The position numbers and the translations under genes are program-made. The notes under the pieces are model-generated. The model was not told where the DNA came from and did not search any database. It was given only the letters and a program-made list of their open reading frames with translations. Below are positions 37,456-45,727 of a DNA stretch of 64,000 nt, piece after piece; positions within the stretch are counted from its first letter, which is position 1; the number at the start of each line of letters is the position of its first letter. This DNA is from Deltaproteobacteria bacterium (GTDB taxonomy: Bacteria > Myxococcota > Kuafuiibacteriia > Kuafuiibacteriales > Kuafuiibacteriaceae): positions 4,186,001 through 4,250,000 of the forward strand of contig JADJPE010000005.1 in assembly GCA_016713425.1 (NCBI GenBank). Reading direction: 5' to 3'.

Positions 37456-37962
37456 GCCGACAAGCGAATCAGTGCGACCAGGCAATGCGGGTCGAAGAGA
37501 ATGGAGGCGTGCGATGACCGCTTGAAACCTCAATCGTCGTCTCGCGGGTGCGAATCCCGCCCGTCGAAGGGCGGCATAGGAGCGCAGACGCTGGGGAACA
37601 GAGGGCTTCTGGACCCGACCGAGCGAGGGCGGCCCGTGTTGATGTGAGCTTCAGGAGGGAACCATGGCCGGCGCCTTGATGTCGGTGACCATGTCACCTG
37701 GTCTTTTTGGCGGTCGTGGATAGAGCGAAAAAGGAACCTGAAGGACGGTTCCGCTCACTGGCCTGGCGCATCTGATCGATGTACCAGCCCTTGAGCGAGC
37801 GTACCGCCACACTCGAAAGGCAGCGGCGGTCGGTGTGAAACCGCGACTTTTGGGTAAGGCTAGCCTGATCCGCTACTGCGACGACTTCATCATCGCCTTC
37901 GAAAACGAAGACGACGCATGGCGTGTACTGGCCGTGGCGTTGAGTCTTCTCGCCTGTATTCG
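37454..37962 (+). mobile_element. Decayed group II-type element, uninterrupted copy with deleted reverse transcriptase
   Basis: This copy shares 37454-37499 and 37568-37704 with the element at 20244-20451 and 22478-22601, but has no inserted intron at 37580/37581. The reverse transcriptase is broken: MSPGLF, then in another frame LAVVDRAKKEPEGRFRSLAW, then in a third frame from about 37771 LIDVPALERAYRHTRKAAAVGV directly joined to LLGKASLIRYCDDFIIAFE with the YCDD active-site box. The RT blocks normally between these parts are deleted. Hence two frameshifts and one large internal deletion; non-functional. Confidence 0.75.
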
Positions 37963-38190
37963 CGCGGCTGGGCGCAACTCACCACCAGCGGACGAACCGA
38001 GCGACCGCGGCGAAGCGAAGAGAGACCCGCGCCCCCGCACGGGAGGGGTGGACGGGTGGATGCTGTCCGGGAAGGCGGAACGAGCCACGCAAGGCGTCCA
38101 CTGTCTGAGGGTGACCGAACAATCGGGGCGCGCGCGATCACACCGACGTTGAACGGTTGCGTCCGGTCGTGAGTCTGGTAGTTCCCTGGC

Positions 38191-39747
38191 GTGCGCCGCG
38201 GACGGCTCCGACTCTTGTTGTTGAGCGTGCTGGTGGCACCAGGCGCGGCGGTGGGGTCTCCGGCGCGAGGCGACCTTGTTTCAGCCTCAAAGACGGCGGC
38301 GGACGGATCCGATTCGGGGCGACCCACGACCCCTTCGCTCGCGAACGATTCGCGTTCACGTCCGGTCGTGGTCGCCGTGTTTCCCATCGAAGATCTCGCC
38401 GGTGTGCTGGACCCTTCCCAGCACGAGCAGCTCTCGCGATATCTGGCGGTGTTGGTGACGCGGACTCTCGGTGTTGAGGTGGTGGCCACGAATGCGGTGC
38501 GGGAGGTGCTTCGGCTGCAGAAGGCCGAGTCCTATCGAGAATGCTACGATGAAGCGTGTCGGATTGCTGTGGGGCGAGAGCTTGCGGCGGAGAAGACGAT
38601 CACGGCCCAGCTCCTTCGTCTCGGAGACCGTTTGAGTGATCGCTGCACGCTCGCCGTCAGCGTTCTCGACCTTGCGAAGGCCACCAACGAACGCACTGCC
38701 GTTCAGAGTGCGACGTGCCATCCCGCGGAGATCGGCGCGGCCATCGAGCGAGCCACGGCCGAGCTTCGTGGCCCGGCGAACGCGAGCTCGAACGCGGGCG
38801 CAAGCGCAGCCGCGCCCGAAGCTGCGCCCAATCCGGCGCCTTCCTGGGTGGTGAACGTCAAGACAGCGCCGCCCGGAGCCGAGGTCTGGATCGACGGACG
38901 CCGGCGCGACGGCCGAACGCCCTTGGCCGTGGTCGGTACGGTCCAGCGTGTGCTCTCCATTCGGGTGGCGAAAGATGGCTTTGCCTGGGCGTCGCGCGAC
39001 GTCTCCGTCAGCCCCGGCGCTCCGCCTTCGGATGTCGAGATACTGCTCTCGGAGGGACAACCGGTCGAGATCGAGACGGACCCGGCCGGAGCTCGGGTCG
39101 CCATCGATGGCGAGCCATTGGGCGCAACGCCGCTTACTTGGTGGGGCGCACCAGGTCCACACCGGCTCTTCCTTTCGACGCGCAACTACCTCCCTGTGTA
39201 CCAAACCTTCACGATCGGGGGGCCTGGCTCGTCCGAGTCGTCGGAGTGGGTCGACTCGTCGGCATCGTCGCTGTCCTCGAAGTCGTCGCTGTCCTCGAAG
39301 TCGTCGCTGTCCTCGAAGTCGTCGCTGTCTTTGACGTCGTCGGCGTCTTCGACGTCGTCGCAGTCTCTCCGGTTTGAGCTTCAACCAACCGTAGAGGGGG
39401 CGAGATGGCTTGCCGCCGAACGACGACACCGCGAAGCCGTGGAGGCGTTCGAACTCCGCCGTCGACACGAGCGCCTCGTTGGCGCTGGCGCACTGACGCT
39501 TGGACTCGCCACCGCAGTGCTTGCGACGGTTCTCTACGTTTCGAATGAAAGCGCGGGGCGGAACGCCCACACGGCGTATTCGCGATCGAGTCTTCAATCG
39601 GCGCTCGATGCGGAGTACGGCCGCATCGAAGCCGCGCGTCGAGGTTTCGTCCTCGGCCATGTCGCGGCCGGGGTTTCGTTGTCGTCTCTTCTCTTCGGCC
39701 TCGTCTATTCCGTGGCGACGACGCCGTCGCCGGAGGATCTCCCGTGA
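38191..39747 (+). CDS. PEGA-domain envelope protein with Ser-rich repeat and C-terminal membrane helices
   Basis: The 518-residue product starts at GTG with a signal peptide (RLRLLLLSVLVAPGAAVG). Residues 58-195 form an N-terminal domain (VVVAVFPIEDLAGVLDPSQHEQLSRYLAVLV) resembling periplasmic domains that precede PEGA repeats. Two PEGA domains follow: WVVNVKTAPPGAEVWIDGRRRDGRTPL and VEIETDPAGARVAIDGEPLGATPL. Then comes a Ser/Lys/Leu repeat (18-base DNA units), and near the C-terminus two hydrophobic segments. PEGA domains are found in surface or envelope proteins; no enzymatic role is claimed. It overlaps the next gene by 4 bases (GTGA), suggesting co-translation. Confidence 0.8.
   Translation: MRRGRLRLLLLSVLVAPGAAVGSPARGDLVSASKTAADGSDSGRPTTPSLANDSRSRPVVVAVFPIEDLAGVLDPSQHEQLSRYLAVLVTRTLGVEVVATNAVREVLRLQKAESYRECYDEACRIAVGRELAAEKTITAQLLRLGDRLSDRCTLAVSVLDLAKATNERTAVQSATCHPAEIGAAIERATAELRGPANASSNAGASAAAPEAAPNPAPSWVVNVKTAPPGAEVWIDGRRRDGRTPLAVVGTVQRVLSIRVAKDGFAWASRDVSVSPGAPPSDVEILLSEGQPVEIETDPAGARVAIDGEPLGATPLTWWGAPGPHRLFLSTRNYLPVYQTFTIGGPGSSESSEWVDSSASSLSSKSSLSSKSSLSSKSSLSLTSSASSTSSQSLRFELQPTVEGARWLAAERRHREAVEAFELRRRHERLVGAGALTLGLATAVLATVLYVSNESAGRNAHTAYSRSSLQSALDAEYGRIEAARRGFVLGHVAAGVSLSSLLFGLVYSVATTPSPEDLP
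39265..39336 (+). repeat. 18-base in-frame tandem repeat inside the PEGA protein gene
   Basis: The unit TCGTCGCTGTCCTCGAAG occurs three times exactly (39265-39318) with a fourth, diverged copy. It encodes SSLSSK per unit and sits between the last PEGA domain and the C-terminal membrane region. Confidence 0.9.
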
Positions 39748-41381
39748 AGCGTGGCGAACGCACTGGATGGGCTTGGCGCGCGACCCTCGGGATTCTGGTC
39801 GCGGCTCTCGGCGGGTGCCCTGATTGGCCTCGCGACAACGAGTACGATGCACGGCGATGCGATCCGCAGTGCGCGCCGAACATGATCTGCGGCAGGGACC
39901 GAGCTTGTCACCCGTCCGGGTGCCCGGACGACATGGCGCCCATCGGGCTGCCTTGGTCTTGGCACGACCGTTCCGATACTCCCGAGGTCTGTATGGATCG
40001 CTATGAGGCTTCGCGAGGCGATGGCGATGTCGCGGTCTCGGCCTTTGGTCAGACGCCATGGACCGGGGTGACCTGGATCGAAGCTCAGCGTGCGTGTGCG
40101 GCGTCCGGCAAGCGATTGTGTACCAGGGATGAATGGTTGTGGGCCGCGTGGGGTCTGAACGGTGACGTGTCGGAAGGTTGTCAGTGGAACCTCGTCAAGG
40201 AAACCGGGGCGCGGAACTGTGAAGGCGGCTTCACCGGTCTCTTCGACCTACGGGGGAACGTCGAAGAGCATACGCTTCGCATGATCTCAGAATTTCGTCT
40301 GACGACGGACGTTCCGTATTGGGGTCCGGGGCCTTCGGGTTCCGGGTGGGGACGCCAAGAGCAGTTCCTCTCCGAAGACCCGGTTGACCCAAGCGAGCAT
40401 TCATCGACGCTTGGATTTCGATGTTGTGTGTCCCCGGGGCGCGAGAGCGGCTGGATGCAGCAGTCTCTTCCGTCGTCAGCGCCAGTCGCGACGCTTTCGA
40501 TGGATAGCGGTCGTTTGGTGGTGATCGACGAAGAAGGTTCTGTCTTTCGTCGAGATGACGGCCCCTGGATACGCGAGTGGTCTGGGGAGCCACAGGTCGT
40601 CGCCGTGGGCGCCTTTCGCGCTGATGCGCCAAGCGGGACCGATACGGACACCCTCAGCAAGACAACGGACGATGCCACGTCGGGTGAGGCGGCCGAGGAG
40701 ACCCGCTTGATCGCGGTGACGAAAGGAAGTGATCCCAGTGTTCTTCGCATCACCGCGAAGGGAGCCGCCGGCATTTGGCAGTTGGCGATGTCTGGATGTC
40801 CTGACGACGACAACCTCAACGCACGAATTTGGGCCAACACGCCAACCGACGTTTGGATTCTGATCCATAGCCGGTGTCTTCTCCACTTCGATGGCGTCGC
40901 GATCGATCGCGAATTCTCTTCCTCTAACCTCATCGGGATCTGGGGCTCGCCCGACGGTGGCGCTTATGCGGTTGAAGACATTGGATGGCTTCGCTCTTTC
41001 GACGGCAATGACTGGACTCGGGTGAGCGACGATATCCTGTCCTCTTCACTCAGGAATGCGCACGGTCTCGGAGTCTTTGCTGTGGCGTCGAATGGCTACG
41101 GCCTTTTCCGATTTGACGGAACCGAGTGGCGAGACCTCGGGCATCCGGATGGTGCACCTGAGGTTCGATCGATCTTCGTCCGCAATGAAGAGGATGTCTG
41201 GGTGTCGACCGCGCGTGGCGTGTACCGATTTTCGTCGGAGAACCTCCAGTGGACCGAGGCCTTTGCATATGGCGGATACAGCGGATACGAAGAACGTGCA
41301 TTCGGTGACCTGGTCGTCGCGCCCAATGGCGACGTTTGGGTCGCCTATCAGGGGCAGCTCCTGCGCCGTCGAGGCGATTGA
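39744..41381 (+). CDS. Lipoprotein with sulfatase-modifying-factor-like domain and beta-propeller-like C-terminus
   Basis: The 545-residue product begins with an export signal and lipobox LGGC (Cys25). Residues 28-60 are Cys-rich (CDPQCAPNMICGRDRACHPSGC). Residues 65-235 resemble the FGE-sulfatase (formylglycine-generating-enzyme-like) fold: VCMDRYEASR, TWIEAQRACAASGKRLCTRDEWLWAAWG, GLFDLRGNVEEHT and LGFRCC. In lipoproteins of this lineage such domains are often non-catalytic. The rest has repeated W-x-G and beta-strand units (VWILIHS, IWGSPDGGAYAVEDIGWLRSFDG, DVWVSTARGVYRF) that suggest a propeller. GTG start overlaps the PEGA gene stop, so the two envelope proteins likely work together. Confidence 0.8.
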   Translation: MKRGERTGWAWRATLGILVAALGGCPDWPRDNEYDARRCDPQCAPNMICGRDRACHPSGCPDDMAPIGLPWSWHDRSDTPEVCMDRYEASRGDGDVAVSAFGQTPWTGVTWIEAQRACAASGKRLCTRDEWLWAAWGLNGDVSEGCQWNLVKETGARNCEGGFTGLFDLRGNVEEHTLRMISEFRLTTDVPYWGPGPSGSGWGRQEQFLSEDPVDPSEHSSTLGFRCCVSPGRESGWMQQSLPSSAPVATLSMDSGRLVVIDEEGSVFRRDDGPWIREWSGEPQVVAVGAFRADAPSGTDTDTLSKTTDDATSGEAAEETRLIAVTKGSDPSVLRITAKGAAGIWQLAMSGCPDDDNLNARIWANTPTDVWILIHSRCLLHFDGVAIDREFSSSNLIGIWGSPDGGAYAVEDIGWLRSFDGNDWTRVSDDILSSSLRNAHGLGVFAVASNGYGLFRFDGTEWRDLGHPDGAPEVRSIFVRNEEDVWVSTARGVYRFSSENLQWTEAFAYGGYSGYEERAFGDLVVAPNGDVWVAYQGQLLRRRGD

Positions 41382-41488
41382 CCGCGCTTTCTGAGCGCAA
41401 GGGAGCGCATTTTTCGGGGTGCAGCGCGTTCGTCACGCAACCCGACGACCTTGTCGCCGAAGATCATGCGAAACGTGAGGTTCAACGC

Positions 41489-42283
41489 ATGACCAGAATT
41501 CTTTCGATGCCTTCCCCCACCCCGAGCCATGTTGGCGCCGCGTACGGCACTCTGGTGGCTGCCCGCGCCGATGAGCTCGCTGGCCGAGATGAGCGCGTGA
41601 GTGCACGCGAAGCAGGCGGCGATGTATACGTCGCGGACACCCACGCGAGGACAGGAAGCCGACGCCCTAGCGTGCGCCGATTGGGGCGAGAGGCTGGTCG
41701 CGCGATGGAGGCGGAAGCCGCGCGTGCGTCGGGTGGTGATGGCCGCGTTTCGGCAAGGGATGCAGCCACGATGGGCGCCCCGTTTGCGGCCGCTTTTCGT
41801 GTTCTGCGGGGGGCGCCGAGCGAGTCCGTCTCGGCCGACCTGCTGTTGCCGCAGCTCAAGGAGGCGGTGCGGGGCCTGTATTACGTGTCGGAAGCCGACG
41901 TCGAGTACACCCCCTTTCATGTGCGTCTCGACTCGGCAACGACGCTCGACGCCGAGAACTTGAAGTCTCTCTTGACGTTCGACGCAGAGCCTCCGTTTGA
42001 GCTCGATCTCGACAATGCGGATTCGTTTTGGCGAGATACCGCAGCGACGATGGCTGAAGCGGGGTATCCAGCCGCGCACCAGGTTCAGTATCGAACCCTT
42101 GACCGGTTGATGAAGGAGGCCTTCGTTCCCACGCACATCGATGATGGCCCTTACGGGCTCACGGGGAAGGTCTTCGTCGCCACACCCCGCGAGGAATGCG
42201 CTTCGTCCGACGCGTTGTACATCTTCGGGCGCCTTGCCAATGGTGACCTCGCCGGTGTGAAGACTGAGCGCGTTTGGACCTGA
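41489..42283 (+). CDS. Nuclease A inhibitor (NuiA)-like domain protein with EF-hand-like N-terminal motifs
   Basis: The last 160 of 264 residues follow the NuiA layout: LKEAVRGLYYVSEADVEYTPFHV at the start, a Phe/Trp Asp-rich middle (FELDLDNADSFWRD), YRTLDRLMKEAFV, then VFVATP and YIFGRLANGDLAGVKTERVWT at the end, comparable to the G-x-LAG-x-x-T end of NuiA. NuiA binds and blocks the sugar-nonspecific nuclease NucA; here the partner is unknown and no NucA-like gene is in the window. The N-terminal third has two copies of a D-x-R-V-S-A-R-(E/D)-A motif, which look like degenerate calcium-binding loops. ATG 41489 has GAGG about 8 bases upstream. Assignment is by eye and should be checked. Confidence 0.65.
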   Translation: MTRILSMPSPTPSHVGAAYGTLVAARADELAGRDERVSAREAGGDVYVADTHARTGSRRPSVRRLGREAGRAMEAEAARASGGDGRVSARDAATMGAPFAAAFRVLRGAPSESVSADLLLPQLKEAVRGLYYVSEADVEYTPFHVRLDSATTLDAENLKSLLTFDAEPPFELDLDNADSFWRDTAATMAEAGYPAAHQVQYRTLDRLMKEAFVPTHIDDGPYGLTGKVFVATPREECASSDALYIFGRLANGDLAGVKTERVWT

Positions 42284-42583
42284 AGCGGCGGGTTCGAGGT
42301 CACGGACTGCGTGCGCTCGCGCGCCTCGGCACGCCCGCCCATGCACTGGCCGCTCGTGGACTGGCACGGCCGCTCGTGGACTGGCACGGCCGCTCCCGCG
42401 CGTGCGAGGGTGATCCGGAAGTGGAGGAGGGTGTTCGAAGTGACGGACACCTGTCGGATCCGATCCGCCGGTCCCTCCGAGCTCTGGGCCGGCTGTGCGC
42501 GAATCCCGGGTCCTTCTAGCGGGTTCTGTGGCGGGCGCGGCGGTTGCAGAAGATGCGGGTGGCGACAGCCGAAAGGACGCAAG
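42284..42583. repeat. Gap with 20-base direct repeats before the Met/Gly-rich protein gene
   Basis: Within 42346-42409 the unit CTGGCACGGCCGCTCGTGGA (with one variant end) occurs about two and a half times. The rest of the 300-base gap shows no gene; AAAGGA at 42572-42577 is the ribosome binding site of the next gene. A reading frame runs through the gap into that gene but lacks a start signal. Confidence 0.6.
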
Positions 42584-43645
42584 ATGTACCCCTACTCATA
42601 CGATGTTCGATCGCTCGGCACCAACGTGAACGACCTGGTCGGTCTGCTCGGCGTGTCAGGGTCTGGGATAGGCCTGGCCGTCGATCAGCTCACGGGCAAC
42701 TCCATTGGACAGCTTCAGAACATGCGGGATGCGTTCATGGAGACTGCGATGGGGCGGGGTACGGGGCCGTTTGAGCGCCGCATGTTCCAGATGATGGGGT
42801 CCGGGGCCATGGGCATCGCGCCCTTCATGGGCGTTCCGAGTCCCATGGCGGCCTACGGCATGATGGGGCCATTGGCGGGCGCCGGATATGCAGGCATGGC
42901 GGGCATGGCCGCCATGCCGATGATGGCGATGGGCGCGATGGGCGCCGCCGCAGGGCCTCTCGGCTACTTGGGCGGCATGCAGGCGTCCATGATGGCGCGT
43001 GCCAGCATGATGGGTGGCATGGGCATGATGGGTGGCATGGGCATGATGGGCATGGGCATGATGGGGAATCCATTTGGCGCCTTCGCGCTGTCGGGCATGT
43101 CGAGGCTCATGGGGGCGCAGACGCCGGCCGGGCCCGGGTGGGGCATGTGGGACAACACGGGGCCCATGGGTGGACGTGGTTTTGGTTCGTGGAATCCGTA
43201 CGCGATGCCCGGCAACATCAACAACACGAATCCGGCCTATGAAACGGCGCATCAGATTCAGGTGTCTTCGCTGTTGAATGACCCGTCTTTGACCATCGAA
43301 GACAAGGTCACGCTCATGATCATGTTGATCATGAACAAGATGGACAAGGACATCCAGAATCAGGCCGAGTACATCAACTCCATCCAACAGCAGCAGTCGG
43401 CGCGCGGCGCGGGGAGCACGGGTGGGACGATGACCGGCGCCAAGGGTGGCATGGCCGGCTACGGGAACGGTCCCTTCGGCGGCACCATGGGGCCGACGGG
43501 GCAGGACTCCCCGTCCATCGATACCGAAACCCTCAAGCTGAAGCGCATGGTCGACAAGAGGAGTCAGATGTTCGACATGCTTCGGCAGATCATCGACAAG
43601 TACAATCAGACGGCCAAGGGCATCATCGATTCGATTGGTCGATAG
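42584..43645 (+). CDS. Met/Gly-rich low-complexity protein with helical C-terminal domain
   Basis: The 353-residue product has three parts: an N-terminal 60 residues with regular codon use (DVRSLGTNVNDLVGLLGVSGSG), a middle of about 130 residues extremely rich in Met, Gly and Ala (GGMGMMGGMGMMGMGMM), and a C-terminal helical part (SLLNDPSLTIEDKVTLMIMLIMNKMDKDIQNQAEYINSIQ and DTETLKLKRMVDKRSQMFDMLRQIIDKYNQTAKGIIDSI). There is no signal peptide. I do not know the family. The C-terminal amphipathic helices recall proteins handled by secretion systems or self-assembling filaments, but that is speculation. Start ATG 42584 is supported by AAGGA about 8 bases upstream. Met-rich tracts could also be metal or oxidation responsive. 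Confidence 0.7.
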   Translation: MYPYSYDVRSLGTNVNDLVGLLGVSGSGIGLAVDQLTGNSIGQLQNMRDAFMETAMGRGTGPFERRMFQMMGSGAMGIAPFMGVPSPMAAYGMMGPLAGAGYAGMAGMAAMPMMAMGAMGAAAGPLGYLGGMQASMMARASMMGGMGMMGGMGMMGMGMMGNPFGAFALSGMSRLMGAQTPAGPGWGMWDNTGPMGGRGFGSWNPYAMPGNINNTNPAYETAHQIQVSSLLNDPSLTIEDKVTLMIMLIMNKMDKDIQNQAEYINSIQQQQSARGAGSTGGTMTGAKGGMAGYGNGPFGGTMGPTGQDSPSIDTETLKLKRMVDKRSQMFDMLRQIIDKYNQTAKGIIDSIGR

Positions 43646-43691
43646 CGCCGGAGAGATCGCGGGCTCGTTTCACGGGGAGAGCCCACGTCCG

Positions 43692-43732
43692 GCTTCCGGT
43701 CCTCCGGTCCTCCGGTCCTCCGGTCCTCCGGA
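43692..43732. repeat. Short tandem repeat between convergent genes
   Basis: The unit CGGTCCTC is repeated about four times after the Met/Gly-rich gene and just before the 3' end of asnS. It has no obvious terminator structure. Confidence 0.7.
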
Positions 43733-43752
43733 TCTTCAATGGCTTCAGGGCC

Positions 43753-45195
43753 TCACGGCTTCAGGCGATCCATGGTTCGTGCGAACGGGATCGTCTCGCG
43801 CACGTGGTGGAGTCCGCAAATCCAGGCGACCGTTCGTTCGATTCCCAGGCCAAAGCCAGCGTGGGGAACCGAGCCATATCGGCGGAGATCGGTGAACCAA
43901 CCGAGGCTCTCTCGCGACAGCTCATGCGCGTCGATGCGCTCGAGGAGCTTTTCGAGATCGTCCTCGCGCTGCGCACCGCCGATGATCTCTCCGTAGCCCT
44001 CGGGTGCGAGCACGTCGACGCACAAGGCGACCCTGGGGTCGTCGGGATCACGCTTCATGTAGAAGGCCTTCACTTGATGCGGATAGCGATGCACCATCAC
44101 CGGTCGATCGAACATTCGACTCAGGATGGTCTCTTCGTCGCCGCCGAAGTCGTCGTCATAGCGAGCCCGCTTCTTGGGCGAAGTCTCTTCGTCGGTCTTG
44201 GTGGTCGGCTTATGGAGCTGAGCGGCGTCGTCCTCGATGCTTTCCGTCGTGGTTCGCTCGGCGCCGGCTGAGCGCCGATCGGCGGTGCCGTCGTCGATCG
44301 CGCGATTGATGAGATCGACCGCCTCACGATGGGAGAGCCGCGGGAAGGGCTTCTTGATGCGTCGCAATGCCTCGACGTCGCGTCCCAAGCGCTCGAGGTC
44401 AGCGGCGTGTTTTTCGAGCACGGTCTCGACGACGTAGCAGAGGCAGTCTTCGGCGAGATCCATGTCCCCGTCGAGATCCAGATAGGCGACCTCCGGCTCG
44501 CACATCCAGAACTCAGTGAGGTGGCGTCGCGTCTTCGACTTTTCGGCTCGAAAGGTTGGCCCGAGGCAATACACTTTCCCGTGCGCCATGGCGGCGGCTT
44601 CCATGTAGAGCTGCCCCGATTGTGTGAGATAGGCCTTCTCGTCGAAGTAAGGGACCTCGAACAACGTCGACGTGCCTTCGCAGGCATTCGGCGTGAAGAT
44701 GGGCGCGTCGATGAGGACGAAATCGTGGCTGTCGAAGTAGTCGCGGATCGCCTTGATGATCGTGTGCCTCACGCGAAGAATCGTGTGTTGACGCGTCGAG
44801 CGGAGCCAAAGATGGCGGCGATCCATCAAGAACGCAACGCCGTGCGGCTTGGGGCTGATCGGATAGTCCTCTGACGTTCCAACCTGGATCAGCGACTTGC
44901 CGTGTAGCTCAAAGCCCAGTGCCGAGCGAGTGTCCCGGGCGACCAGACCGCGCACGATGATCGACGACTCCTGCGATAGGCCGCGCGCAAGATTGAAGGT
45001 CTCCTCGTCGACGTCGCTCCGCGACAAGATCACTTGCAGCGTCCCCGTTCCGTCTCTGACCTGAAGGAATTGGATCTTCCCCGAACCTCTCTTGTTGTAC
45101 AGCCAGCCGCGGAGCTCGACCTCTTTGCCTTCGAAGCGATCGAGATCTCGCCCCACTTCCGCGATCGTATGGTACGCCGTCGTCGATTCGTCCAT
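43753..45195 (-). CDS. asnS: Asparaginyl-tRNA synthetase with charged insertion
   Basis: Charges tRNA-Asn in the cytosol. The 480-residue product has the OB-fold anticodon domain (VELRGWLYNKRGSGKIQFLQVRDGTG) and the class II catalytic domain with LWLRSTRQ, FRAEKSKTRRHLTEFWMCEPE (motif 2) and the C-terminal PHAGFGLGIERTVAWICGLHHVRETIPF (motif 3), the last typical of AsnRS. A segment near residues 315-365 (DDGTADRRSAGAERTTTES... to KKRARYDDD) is a charged, Thr/Asp/Glu-rich insertion not in ordinary AsnRS. Start ATG 45195 is chosen over the longer frame since upstream residues are not protein-like. It follows hldE2 on the same strand after 28 bases. Confidence 0.93.
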   Translation of the reverse strand: MDESTTAYHTIAEVGRDLDRFEGKEVELRGWLYNKRGSGKIQFLQVRDGTGTLQVILSRSDVDEETFNLARGLSQESSIIVRGLVARDTRSALGFELHGKSLIQVGTSEDYPISPKPHGVAFLMDRRHLWLRSTRQHTILRVRHTIIKAIRDYFDSHDFVLIDAPIFTPNACEGTSTLFEVPYFDEKAYLTQSGQLYMEAAAMAHGKVYCLGPTFRAEKSKTRRHLTEFWMCEPEVAYLDLDGDMDLAEDCLCYVVETVLEKHAADLERLGRDVEALRRIKKPFPRLSHREAVDLINRAIDDGTADRRSAGAERTTTESIEDDAAQLHKPTTKTDEETSPKKRARYDDDFGGDEETILSRMFDRPVMVHRYPHQVKAFYMKRDPDDPRVALCVDVLAPEGYGEIIGGAQREDDLEKLLERIDAHELSRESLGWFTDLRRYGSVPHAGFGLGIERTVAWICGLHHVRETIPFARTMDRLKP

Positions 45196-45223
45196 GGCGG
45201 GGGACGATCGCTCGAAGCACCGC

Positions 45224-45727
45224 TCAGGGCAACGGTTTCGTGAGCCGGTCGAGGATTTGGGTCGACGAGTGCGCCTTGGCATCGCCCGTGATCGCGACGC
45301 GGCCGCCGTATTCGAGCACGACGGTGCGTTCAGGCACCGTGGTGGGCGTGTAGTCGGTCCCTTTCGCGTGGACATCAGGCCTGAGCGTCTTCAGAATCCG
45401 CGTCACGTTGGGGTCGTCGAAGACCAGAACCCAGTCGACGCAGGCCAGACCCGCCACGATCTCGGCCCGTTCGTCTTCCGGTATGAGCGGCCGGCCAGGG
45501 CCTTTGTAGGCGCGCGTGGATGCGTCCGAGTTCACAGCGACGACGAGGACATCGGCTTCTGCGGCCGCACCTTCAAGATAGCGAAGGTGACCGACGTGGA
45601 AGACGTCGAAGACGCCGTTCGCCAGGACGACGGTCGCGTGTCGCTTCGTCGAAACGCCGCCAACCCGGGCGACGACTTCGTCGACGGACGCCAGAACCTT
45701 GGTCTGCGCGCCTCCCGGAGTTTTCAC
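45224..45727 (-). CDS. hldE2: D-glycero-beta-D-manno-heptose 1-phosphate adenylyltransferase
   Basis: Makes ADP-heptose for the LPS inner core. The 167-residue product is a nucleotidylyltransferase with GVFDVFHVGHLRYL (HxGH) and NSDASTRAYKGPGRPLIPEDERAEIVAGL, and near the C-terminus HSSTQI, as in the C-terminal half of bifunctional HldE. Here it is a separate protein starting at GTG 45727, overlapping the stop of the kinase gene by 4 bases (GTGA). In many proteobacteria the two are fused. asnS follows in the same direction. Confidence 0.9.
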   Translation of the reverse strand: MKTPGGAQTKVLASVDEVVARVGGVSTKRHATVVLANGVFDVFHVGHLRYLEGAAAEADVLVVAVNSDASTRAYKGPGRPLIPEDERAEIVAGLACVDWVLVFDDPNVTRILKTLRPDVHAKGTDYTPTTVPERTVVLEYGGRVAITGDAKAHSSTQILDRLTKPLP

